This document shows positions 1 to 6,435 of a DNA stretch of 11,804 nucleotides, in pieces. The stretch comes from Christensenella sp. UBA767. Its GTDB lineage: Bacteria > Bacillota > Clostridia > Christensenellales > CAG-917. The translations under genes were made by a program, and so were the position numbers. The stretch's first letter is position 1. Each line of letters begins with the position of its first letter. The stretch is from the NCBI GenBank assembly GCA_002297185.1, contig DBJV01000004.1:1-11804 (forward strand), in the 5' to 3' direction. The notes under the pieces were generated by a model. That model made no database searches. It saw nothing but the letters and a program-made list of their open reading frames with translations, and was not told where the DNA came from.

Positions 1-873
1 CGTCTCGTATCCATGCTCAAGGTTGTACTTTGCCATATCCTCTTCGTATGCACGGTCTTTATCGTCCCTAATTCCTCTTATAAGTGCGGTTGCGCCCACC
101 TCTTTTGCGATATCCACCGCATATTCGTGAGAAAGCAGCGCCCTTGCACCCTTTTTATATTTGCATACTTCCTCGCATATCGCAAGACGTTGCGCCTCGT
201 TGAAAGTGTATTTCTTATCGGGATTTATGAGGCACGCCACCACCACTTCGTCAAAGTCGCAAAGCGCCTCATCCAGCACCGCCTCGTGTCCTCTCGTAAA
301 CGGGTCGAAACTCCCTGTCATAAGTCCCACTTTTTTGCGAGAAATGAACTCCGCCGTAACCGTGCCCATCTTCTTTGTGCGTTGCTTAAACCGCGTATCC
401 TCAATCTCGTACGTCTTTTCCGCGCCGTGTTCAAACACGATTATTCCGCCCTCCGCAAGCAAATCTAGTTGGATTATAAGTTCGATTGCAAGTTCCGCAA
501 GATTGGTAGCGTACGGAGGATCGAGGAAAATGAGATCGTACTTTTTCCCCGACACGTAACTAGAGCGCAAAGCGGACGAAAAATCCGCATTGACAACCTT
601 ATAATTTCCGTCAATCCCCTTGAGATTTTGATACACCAAAGAGATGCTGTCCTTGTTCCTATCCACAAACGTAACGTCGCTTGCTCCGCGCGAAATGCAC
701 TCGATTCCGAGAGCGCCGCTCCCTGCAAACAAATCGAGTACAACCGCACCCGAAACGTAGCCTTGTAGCACGTTGAAAAGCGTCTCTTTTATTCTCGTCG
801 TAGTCGGACGAACGCTCTCGTCCTTTGGCGAAATCAGGTTTTTACCGCGATATTTACCGGCAACAACTCTCAT
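1..873 (-). CDS. rsmD-coaD: RsmD-CoaD fusion: 16S rRNA guanine-N2 methyltransferase joined to phosphopantetheine adenylyltransferase (partial, runs off left edge)
   Basis: The frame is open from the ATG at 873 to base 1 (291 codons) with no stop. Residues 1 to about 183 form a complete RsmD, the SAM-dependent enzyme that methylates G966 of 16S rRNA: an N-terminal VVAGKYRGKNL, the SAM-binding DLFAGSG (47-53) and the catalytic DPPY (118-121). CoaD follows at once. It makes dephospho-CoA from 4'-phosphopantetheine and ATP. GSFDPFTRGH carries the nucleotidyl-transferase T/HxGH signature, NPDKKYTF supplies the expected lysine, and LIRGIRDDKDRAYE matches the conserved RGxR stretch. About 50 C-terminal CoaD residues lie outside the window. 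The joint reads SRKKVGLMTGSFDP, so no linker separates the two enzymes. The start overlaps the cyclo-ligase stop as ATGA (870-873), which suggests translational coupling. Adjacent rsmD and coaD genes are common in Gram-positive bacteria; a single frame is unusual. Both domain calls are secure, whether the product stays fused is inference. Confidence 0.93.
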   Translation of the reverse strand, partial: MRVVAGKYRGKNLISPKDESVRPTTTRIKETLFNVLQGYVSGAVVLDLFAGSGALGIECISRGASDVTFVDRNKDSISLVYQNLKGIDGNYKVVNADFSSALRSSYVSGKKYDLIFLDPPYATNLAELAIELIIQLDLLAEGGIIVFEHGAEKTYEIEDTRFKQRTKKMGTVTAEFISRKKVGLMTGSFDPFTRGHEAVLDEALCDFDEVVVACLINPDKKYTFNEAQRLAICEEVCKYKKGARALLSHEYAVDIAKEVGATALIRGIRDDKDRAYEEDMAKYNLEHGYET

Positions 874-1445
874 AAAGTATCTCCGAATATATTTTTTTCT
901 TCACCGTCGGCGGTTATAATTCGTTTTTCGGTGATAAGACAATCAAGCGGAATATCGTTTTGTTCGACTTGCAAATTCTCAACCTTTTGACAATCGAACG
1001 CAAGTCCAATCACGTAGCAATCGTGAGTGGCAAGATATCTATCGTAATATCCCTTTCCGTGTCCCAAACGATTAAGTCCGTCGTACGCCACGAGCGGCAC
1101 GACCGCAAGGTCGATTTCATCCACTTTGTGCGAGCCGACAGGCTCCAAAATCCCCCACTTGTTAGTGCGAAAATCCGTAAACGGCGTAATCGCAATAGAA
1201 TCCATATCCTCGCCGCGCACTCTCGGCACGCATACGACCTTTTCCGCCATAAGCGCAAGTCCGACTATTTCCTGCGTATCGGGTTCAGTCGATGTGCCAA
1301 GGTAAATAAAAACCTTGTGCGCACGTCTAAAAACGTCCAATCCGCTTATAGCATCGGCAATTGCGCCGCTCGCCCATTCTTTTTGAGCGTCGGATAGTTT
1401 GGATATATTAGCTTTCGCCTTGGTTCTCGCTTGTTTCTTGTCCAT
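870..1445 (-). CDS. 5-formyltetrahydrofolate cyclo-ligase (MTHFS family)
   Basis: A 191-residue protein of normal family length. The enzyme converts 5-formyltetrahydrofolate to 5,10-methenyltetrahydrofolate using ATP and acts in the cytoplasm in one-carbon metabolism. The family signature is clear: LGHGKGYYDRYL (127-138) is the phosphate/ATP-binding glycine-rich loop, WGILEP (97-102) is the conserved substrate-side segment, VPLVAYDG (116-123) is the strand before the loop, and IPLDCLITE (165-173) is the usual C-terminal block. The N-terminus (MDKKQARTKAKANISKLSD) fits the family's basic first helix, which supports the ATG at 1445. That start lies 38 nt inside the 3' end of alr, and the TGA stop overlaps the next start as ATGA. 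The gene is therefore probably translated by coupling within the minus-strand operon. Confidence 0.95.
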   Translation of the reverse strand: MDKKQARTKAKANISKLSDAQKEWASGAIADAISGLDVFRRAHKVFIYLGTSTEPDTQEIVGLALMAEKVVCVPRVRGEDMDSIAITPFTDFRTNKWGILEPVGSHKVDEIDLAVVPLVAYDGLNRLGHGKGYYDRYLATHDCYVIGLAFDCQKVENLQVEQNDIPLDCLITEKRIITADGEEKNIFGDTL

Positions 1446-2445
1446 TGTGTTTATAATATCTTTTTACACGTCCCTTAAAGGACGTATAAACCGTATATTC
1501 TATCGTTTTCCGCTGATTTGCAACGGTTAGAATGCTGTTTTCATCCACAAGCACGACTTCATCGCCGACGTTTGCAACGTAGTCGCCCGTATCCACGACA
1601 AACGTATCCATACACACGTTTCCGATCACCTTGCACGCGAGCCCGTCTATATATACGTCGGACGGATTTTCCCTGCATACACCGTCTGCATATCCGCCGA
1701 AAACCACCGCCGTGTTGGTGCTATACGGCAAAACGTAGTCGCCGTAACTCACGATTTCGCCTTTTGGGACAAATCTCGACTCTATCACGCGCGAATACAC
1801 ACTCATTGCACCCGTATATGCGCCTATTCCCAGCCGCACCATATCGTACCGCAAGTTTTCGTCGTGCATGGAATGCGTCGATGCAAGATGCGCAATCGCG
1901 TTTGGATATAAATCCCTGACCGCCTTCACGCACTCGTCAAAAGCCTGCTTTTGGCTTTGCGTTCCGTCTCGCAAGTGCGAATACACTCCTTCCACAAAAA
2001 ATCTGTATGTTTTGAGCATTCTAACGGCATTTTTCACACCGCTCAAGTCAAATCCGAGCCTGTGCATTCCGCTGTCTGCTTTGATATGCAAGCGCACATT
2101 TTGCGGATTTATTCGCCCACACTTTGCAAGCGATACGAGTTTATCAACTTGCTCAATATCGTGAACTCCGATTATCACGCCAAAGTCGCACGCTTTTTCA
2201 AACTCCTCGCACGCGCACGCACACAACAATATATCCTTTTTTATGCCTATATCTACAAGCCGTTTCGCCTCTTGGAGCGTAACCACCCCGAAAGCGTCAA
2301 CTATATCTTCCGTCGCCTTCGCAACTTCGTCAATACCAAAGCCGTAAGCGTCCGCCTTCACCATAAGCATAATCGGCACTTTCACGTCCGCTTTTGCTCT
2401 TTCAATATTGCGCCTTATAACGTCAAGGTCAACGACGATTTTCAG
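1408..2445 (-). CDS. alr: Alanine racemase (start codon non-canonical, CTG or ATT)
   Basis: This PLP enzyme interconverts L- and D-alanine and supplies D-alanine for peptidoglycan. Numbering from the CTG at 2445 (345 residues), the PLP lysine is K30 in MVKADAYGFG, KADSGMHRLGF is the motif with the carbamylated lysine and arginine, and VSYG holds the second catalytic base, Y234. GGYADG and GNVCMDTF in the C-terminal beta domain also match the family. The first conventional start is GTG at 2385, but it would remove strand 1 of the TIM barrel and put the PLP lysine at residue 10. The frame is open upstream to a TAG at 2466-2464 and encodes the expected KIVVDLDVIRRNIERAK. No ATG, GTG or TTG exists there. 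A GAGGTG site (2461-2456) lies 4 nt before ATT (2451) and 10 nt before CTG (2445). A one-base error in the nearby G run is the main alternative. The 3' end overlaps the cyclo-ligase gene by 38 nt. Function is near certain; the exact start is not. Confidence 0.93.
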   Translation of the reverse strand: MKIVVDLDVIRRNIERAKADVKVPIMLMVKADAYGFGIDEVAKATEDIVDAFGVVTLQEAKRLVDIGIKKDILLCACACEEFEKACDFGVIIGVHDIEQVDKLVSLAKCGRINPQNVRLHIKADSGMHRLGFDLSGVKNAVRMLKTYRFFVEGVYSHLRDGTQSQKQAFDECVKAVRDLYPNAIAHLASTHSMHDENLRYDMVRLGIGAYTGAMSVYSRVIESRFVPKGEIVSYGDYVLPYSTNTAVVFGGYADGVCRENPSDVYIDGLACKVIGNVCMDTFVVDTGDYVANVGDEVVLVDENSILTVANQRKTIEYTVYTSFKGRVKRYYKHNGQETSENQGES

Positions 2446-2455
2446 TTTAATACCC

Positions 2456-2461
2456 CACCTC
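2456..2461 (-). promoter_or_regulatory. Shine-Dalgarno site deciding the alr start
   Basis: The minus strand reads GAGGTG here, followed by GGGT, then ATT, AAA and CTG in the alr frame. The same GAGGTG with a 4-nt spacer precedes the ATG of the PH-domain gene at 5229, which makes an ATT start at 2451 as plausible as the CTG at 2445. An ATG at 2470 is in a different frame and stops after seven codons, at 2447. Confidence 0.55.
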
Positions 2462-2496
2462 GGCTACCATTGTATGAGACGAATGCGAAAACCGTG

Positions 2497-2513
2497 AAAG
2501 CGTTGCGCGCTTT
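2497..2513 (-). repeat. Short inverted repeat in the hydratase-alr junction
   Basis: On the minus strand AAAGCG-CGCAA-CGCTTT forms a perfect 6-bp stem with a 5-nt loop, starting at the last base of the natural hydratase stop codon. No U-run follows, so it is not a typical intrinsic terminator. It may be an intercistronic RNA hairpin. Confidence 0.5.
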
Positions 2514-2707
2514 TAACCTCTTTTATAATAGTTGATAAGGCAACCGGCGGCTATTATTTGTTTTTCGGCTTCGGTAAGCGCGTCCATACTAACGTTTATT
2601 CTTTGAGCCTTGCCGTCGCGCACGAGATATGCGTCAAAATCTTTGCCATTAAGCACGCTGTCTCTTGCGCCTTTAATCACCACGATGTCGCCTTTTTTAT
2701 ACTCGGT
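2513..2707 (-). pseudogene. Detached C-terminal tail of the hydratase, downstream of an in-frame TAA
   Basis: After the TAA at 2710-2708 the same frame stays open for 64 codons and ends at TAA 2515-2513. The translation continues the aconitase swivel domain as the family would: EYKKGDIVVIKG, LNGKDFDAYLV, then LTEAEKQIIAAGCLINYYKRG (given here as separate motifs; the last is the usual family C-terminus). There is no start codon near its beginning and no SD site, so it is not an independent gene. It is the remainder of the upstream gene, cut off by one nonsense codon. Explanations are a recent mutation, a base-calling or assembly error, or stop-codon readthrough. Confidence 0.85.
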
Positions 2708-4711
2708 TTAGCTGTCCAAAAGCGGCAACATACCCCAGTTTATGAGGTTGGAGCGGTATCTCTTGGTTGCGTATTCCCTTGCGATATTTGCACCGCCTCC
2801 GAGGAAACGTTGGCAGCTTGCAGCCTGTTCTCTTGCACTTCCGTCGCCGGGTTTTCTTGCAAAAATGCAAGAATTTATCGTGGTTTCTTCACTATTTAGT
2901 CCGCAAAGTGCAATTGCAGCCTTGATATCTTCGTTGTCTCCGTCTCTAACAAGTTTACTTGCGCCGACGTAATTCGGATCTTTTCTTGACAGCGCAAACT
3001 CTGCAAGTCGCAACGGATTACTTCTATAAGACGACGTTTCACCCGACGGAATCAACTCGTCCGTAGTGGTTACAGGATCGTCTATAACGCTGCAAAGATT
3101 GAGCGCAACGTTGTCTTTCATAGGCTCGATATGCGGAATATCCGTGATATTAGGTCCATATACGAGTTCCACGCTGCTATCCGCTTTTCCGAAACCGTTA
3201 TATACTCTCGCCACATAAACGTCGGGATTATACTCGAATTTGGGTATTTCGTCGTCAAAATCCAAGCCCAAAGCAGAGGTAAGAACACCGCCGTTTGCAG
3301 CGGTTGCGGCAATGGAGCGAGCGTCCATAAGCGCAACGGATGCGATTTGCTTGTCTTGCGGCTTACTTCCCTCGCGGCGTTCAAAGTTTCTGGTGGTGTG
3401 TCTGATGCTGAAACCGTTGTTGCAAGGCACGTCGCCTGCGCCGAAACAAGGACCGCAGAAACACGGTTTTAGTATCGCGCCGCTCTCTATAAGGCTTGCA
3501 ATCGCGCCGTTTTTGACAAGCGCGAGGTTGGTCGGCTGAGAGCCTGGATATACTGAAAGCGAAAACTCGCCATCCCCCGTTCTTTTGCCTTTCAAAATAT
3601 TTGCGGCGCACACGAGATTGTCGTACGTACCGCCTGCGCAACCTGCAATCACGCCCTGCGAAACTACCACTTTGCCGTCTTTTATTTTGTCGGTGAGCTT
3701 GTACTCGCCGTGAAGTCCGAGGAGTTCGTTGCCTTCTTTTTCCGCCTTGGACAAAATCTCGTAGGGATTTGCAATGACGTCGGCAAGTTTATAAACGTTT
3801 GACGGATGGAAAGGAAGAGCAATCATAGGCTCGACTTTGCCCAAATCGATAACTAAACCGCCGTCGTACAACGCTCCGTTTTGAGGCTGCAAACGCTTAT
3901 ATTCATCCCATCTTCCGTATGCGGCGAGATAGTCTTTGACTTTCTCGTCCGTACACCAAACGGATGATAAACACGCGCTTTCAGTTGTCATAACGTCGAT
4001 ACCGTTTCTAAATTCAACGCTCAAACCTTCTATGCCGTCGCCGACAAATTCAAGCACGGCGTTTTTGACAAAACCGCTCTTAAACACTTCGCCGATAAGC
4101 GCAAGCGCAACGTCCTGCGGACCTACGCCTTTGCGGACTTTGCCTTTGAGTTCCACGGCGATAACGCGAGGATAATCGATATCGTAAGTGCGTTTGAGCA
4201 GTTGTTTGACAAGTTCAGGACCGCCCTCGCCGATTGCGAGAGTGCCGAGTGCGCCGTAGCGTGTGTGCGAGTCGCTGCCGAGAATCATTTTCCCGGGAGC
4301 CGCAAACATCTCGCGCATATAACTATGTATAACCGCAACGTTGGCAGGCACGTAAATGCCACCGTACTTTTTGGCGCAAGACAATCCGAAAACGTGGTCG
4401 TCCTCGTTTATCGTACCGCCTACGGCGCAAAGCGAATTGTGGCAGTTGGTAAGCACGTAAGGAATGGGAAATTCTTTAAGTCCGCTCGCCTTTGCCGACT
4501 GAATTATGCCGACGTAGGTAATATCGTGCGACGCCATAGCGTCAAAGCGAATATTGAGTTTTTTCTCATCGCCCGAAAGATTGTGCGAGCAAAGCACCTC
4601 GTGCGCAATCGTACCGTTTTTTGACGGCGCAATTCCACGGGATATTGCCTCGCTTTCGCTTATAAGAGTGCCGCTATAGTAGCACGTTTTTTGGTTTATC
4701 AGTCTTATCAT
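2708..4711 (-). CDS. Aconitase-superfamily hydratase (YbhJ-like), truncated by an in-frame stop
   Basis: A 667-residue aconitase-fold protein; with the tail behind the stop it would be 732, close to E. coli YbhJ by my recollection. SDSHTRYGALGT (146-157) is the conserved aconitase motif. C358 in GCAGGTYDN and C419/C422 in CGPCFG are the expected [4Fe-4S] ligands. GDGSAREQAA (622-631) is the swivel-domain substrate loop, and RSNLINWGMLP leads into the C-terminal part. The first cysteine sits in GCAGG rather than the SCTNS of classical aconitases, which points to the YbhJ-type branch, whose substrate is not known to me. It may act as aconitase or on another hydroxy acid. GAGGAT (4720-4715) with a short spacer supports the ATG at 4711. 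The TAA at 2710-2708 removes the last 64 residues, which are intact in frame, so activity is in doubt. It lies between a PH-domain membrane protein and alr in the operon. Confidence 0.9.
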   Translation of the reverse strand: MIRLINQKTCYYSGTLISESEAISRGIAPSKNGTIAHEVLCSHNLSGDEKKLNIRFDAMASHDITYVGIIQSAKASGLKEFPIPYVLTNCHNSLCAVGGTINEDDHVFGLSCAKKYGGIYVPANVAVIHSYMREMFAAPGKMILGSDSHTRYGALGTLAIGEGGPELVKQLLKRTYDIDYPRVIAVELKGKVRKGVGPQDVALALIGEVFKSGFVKNAVLEFVGDGIEGLSVEFRNGIDVMTTESACLSSVWCTDEKVKDYLAAYGRWDEYKRLQPQNGALYDGGLVIDLGKVEPMIALPFHPSNVYKLADVIANPYEILSKAEKEGNELLGLHGEYKLTDKIKDGKVVVSQGVIAGCAGGTYDNLVCAANILKGKRTGDGEFSLSVYPGSQPTNLALVKNGAIASLIESGAILKPCFCGPCFGAGDVPCNNGFSIRHTTRNFERREGSKPQDKQIASVALMDARSIAATAANGGVLTSALGLDFDDEIPKFEYNPDVYVARVYNGFGKADSSVELVYGPNITDIPHIEPMKDNVALNLCSVIDDPVTTTDELIPSGETSSYRSNPLRLAEFALSRKDPNYVGASKLVRDGDNEDIKAAIALCGLNSEETTINSCIFARKPGDGSAREQAASCQRFLGGGANIAREYATKRYRSNLINWGMLPLLDS

Positions 4712-4722
4712 TTTATCCTCTG

Positions 4723-4737
4723 CGCTTTTAAAAAGCG
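4723..4737 (-). repeat. Palindrome just upstream of the hydratase ribosome-binding site
   Basis: The minus strand reads CGCTTTTTAAAAGCG, with CGCTTTT and AAAAGCG as perfect arms around one base. As RNA it would pair 5 bp with a small AU loop. It ends 2 nt before the GAGGAT site of the hydratase gene. It lacks the GC-rich stem of a terminator. Confidence 0.4.
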
Positions 4738-4758
4738 TCTTAGATTGCCTAAAATTGC

Positions 4759-5229
4759 TTATTTCTTGTTTTTATCTTTCTTTTCGGGTGTAAATACCTC
4801 AACGATGATATCCCCGATTTTATCTCTCAAAGCGGCGATGAAATCGTCAACTTTTTGAGTGGAGATATTCACCTTGAAACTAATCTCGCCGTCCGCTTGC
4901 TTTACGCCTTTGGTGATGAGATAAATCTCTCTCGTTTCGCTGTTTTGCTTTACGCAAACGATATCTTTATAATCGATTTTATCCACGAAAAATCCAAGCA
5001 CCGTAACGAGTTGGTCGTCTTTGAACTTATAGTAACTGTTGAAAAGCACCAAAAGCGCGGCAACCGCAATAAGAGTTGCAGCACCCACGGATACGCCTGC
5101 GATTGCAGGCTCTGCGGTATTCTCGCCTGCGAGCATTGCGATATCAACGCCGATTATTGCAAGCGCACCGGCTACTATAACCGCCAAAATGATGGTTTTT
5201 ACTATACCGAAATTCATTCTAAACTTCAT
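4759..5229 (-). CDS. Small membrane protein: two transmembrane helices plus a PH-like cytoplasmic domain
   Basis: A 156-residue protein not recognised as a named gene. Residues about 9-33 and 41-64 are strongly hydrophobic helices joined by a short loop (AGENTAEP). Residues about 65-145 are soluble and beta-rich, and end in an amphipathic helix (TQKVDDFIAALRDK). The pattern YYKFKDDQLVTVLGFFVDKIDYKDI is split here into YYKFKDDQL, VTVLGFFVDKI and DYKDI: strand, turn, strand, then 'I.Y.DI..V', typical of bacterial PH (DUF304-like) domains that follow membrane helices. The C-terminus is lysine-rich. The ATG at 5229 follows GAGGTG with a 4-nt spacer. It sits 22 nt after a polytopic membrane protein, so the two may work together at the membrane. 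Topology is well supported, the PH assignment is by pattern, and the function is unknown. Confidence 0.85.
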   Translation of the reverse strand: MKFRMNFGIVKTIILAVIVAGALAIIGVDIAMLAGENTAEPAIAGVSVGAATLIAVAALLVLFNSYYKFKDDQLVTVLGFFVDKIDYKDIVCVKQNSETREIYLITKGVKQADGEISFKVNISTQKVDDFIAALRDKIGDIIVEVFTPEKKDKNKK

Positions 5230-5243
5230 ATATCACCTCAAAA

Positions 5244-5258
5244 CGAATATTCTATTCG
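5244..5258 (-). repeat. Short inverted repeat overlapping a stop codon, before the PH-domain gene
   Basis: On the minus strand CGAATA-GAA-TATTCG is a perfect 6-bp stem with a 3-nt loop. It includes the TAG stop of the upstream membrane gene (5254-5252), is followed by TTTT, and ends 4 nt before the GAGGTG site. It is too AU-rich and the T run too short for a confident terminator. Confidence 0.5.
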
Positions 5259-6382
5259 TCCAAGTTTCCGTCTTGATTATTTGCCGGCGAGACCTCATCG
5301 ATACCTTGTGTAGCCGATTCTTCGTCTGTATCTGTATAAACACTTTCAACATCCGCTACGCTCTCTTGAGCCGTATCGCCGTCGTTATTTTCGACTTCGA
5401 CTGCGTTTTCAATGCTCTCGTCAAAATTTTCGCCGTCCTTGTCTTGTTGCTCTGCCCTGTATCCGAATTCAACGGTATTGATGACCGTCGTTGCGTCCGT
5501 ATAGAAACTGTATCCTTTAGTTTTGTAGTAACCGATAAGTTCGATTGCTCTCAAAATGAAGTAGTAAAGAGACGGAAGAACAATAGACATAAGTCCGCCT
5601 GTGGGGATTGCAAAAGTCGTCGAGAACAAATAAACGAACGAGAACGTGATTGCGTATGACTTGAAAAGCCCGGACACATTGGATTTGACGTAAGTCAAAC
5701 TTCTCGTAAATGCGGTGAAAACTCTCTCTTCCGGGTGGAAGAGCAATCTTGGCAACCAACCTGCGAAAAGCGTTGCTCTAAGCGAGCAAATCACCACTCC
5801 CACGACGAGCGCAATCGGCAACACGAAAAGGCCGATAAAGCGGAACAATCCAAATATTATGCACGCCATAATCATGAAGAAAATGAGGTCAATCGGAAGT
5901 GCGATAACCAGCCTACAAAGCGAATACTTGACGCATTTTTTGAAATTGAGCGCAAGGTTGCTCGCAAAGCCGAATTTGAGGTTGGACGCCATGATATTGT
6001 TGATGATATCGGCAAGCGCATAATATGACAAGCCGAACAAGAAACAATAAAACGCATAAAGGAACACACCTATAAAGGCAAGTCCAGTAGCGATACCTGC
6101 GTTTGAGCCGAGGTCTGCAAAGATATGTTGAACCTCGCTCATACCTTGAGTGAACGCCGCCCTCATACTGTTTGTGCCATCCCAAACGGATTTGATACAC
6201 TCCTCGAGCGCGTTTATATGCGTCGAAACGTCCGTCACCGCGGATATTGCGTCCCAAACTGGCAACACGATTGCCGCGCCTATGGCGACGGTGATCAAAA
6301 GGCAAATCAAAATCCACAAAAAGATTTTGACCGCGTATCCCATATTGGAAAAGAGCATTGACAAAGAATACTTAAATTCCAT
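5252..6382 (-). CDS. Polytopic membrane protein with acidic C-terminal tail, function unknown
   Basis: A 376-residue protein from the ATG at 6382. An earlier in-frame ATG (6406) would add eight residues but has no SD site, whereas GGAGAGG (6392-6386) precedes 6382. Hydrophobic helices are visible at about 16-40, 97-120, 156-180, 182-203, 241-265 and 266-285. A polar stretch of about 50 residues lies after the first helix, and the motif GWLPRLLFHPEERVF lies between helices 4 and 5. Residues about 310-376 form a hydrophilic tail rich in Asp and Glu with few basic residues, probably disordered and cytoplasmic. No family was recognised and no catalytic motif is evident. The next gene upstream encodes another polytopic protein with a loosely similar layout (W.P...L, then A..RS, before the last helix pair). 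The two could be distant paralogues or partners, but this is inference. Confidence 0.85.
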   Translation of the reverse strand: MEFKYSLSMLFSNMGYAVKIFLWILICLLITVAIGAAIVLPVWDAISAVTDVSTHINALEECIKSVWDGTNSMRAAFTQGMSEVQHIFADLGSNAGIATGLAFIGVFLYAFYCFLFGLSYYALADIINNIMASNLKFGFASNLALNFKKCVKYSLCRLVIALPIDLIFFMIMACIIFGLFRFIGLFVLPIALVVGVVICSLRATLFAGWLPRLLFHPEERVFTAFTRSLTYVKSNVSGLFKSYAITFSFVYLFSTTFAIPTGGLMSIVLPSLYYFILRAIELIGYYKTKGYSFYTDATTVINTVEFGYRAEQQDKDGENFDESIENAVEVENNDGDTAQESVADVESVYTDTDEESATQGIDEVSPANNQDGNLDE

Positions 6383-6385
6383 ATT

Positions 6386-6392
6386 CCTCTCC
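6386..6392 (-). promoter_or_regulatory. Shine-Dalgarno site choosing the start at 6382
   Basis: The minus strand reads GGAGAGG, with the GGAG core 6 nt before the ATG at 6382. The alternative ATG at 6406 has no such site and lies inside an inverted repeat (6401-6415), so the later start is preferred. Confidence 0.6.
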
Positions 6393-6400
6393 GAAACAAA

Positions 6401-6415
6401 GGGCATATTCTGCCC
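6401..6415 (-). repeat. Short inverted repeat between two membrane-protein genes
   Basis: GGGCA-GAATA-TGCCC on the minus strand is a perfect 5-bp, GC-rich stem with a 5-nt loop, located 8 nt before the ribosome-binding site of the downstream gene. TTTG follows, which is not a convincing terminator tail. Confidence 0.45.
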
Positions 6416-6435
6416 GTTTTCTATTACGATTTATA

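Noticed and set aside
13..768. Overlapping plus-strand frames across the left end
   Set aside because: They lie opposite the RsmD-CoaD frame, whose motifs are clear, and their translations show no domain or normal composition.
2447..2470. Seven-codon minus-strand frame ATG...TAA just before alr, a possible leader peptide
   Set aside because: It has no ribosome-binding site and no run of informative codons. Its sequence overlaps the SD site of alr, so it is more likely chance, or the trace of a one-base error discussed for the alr start.
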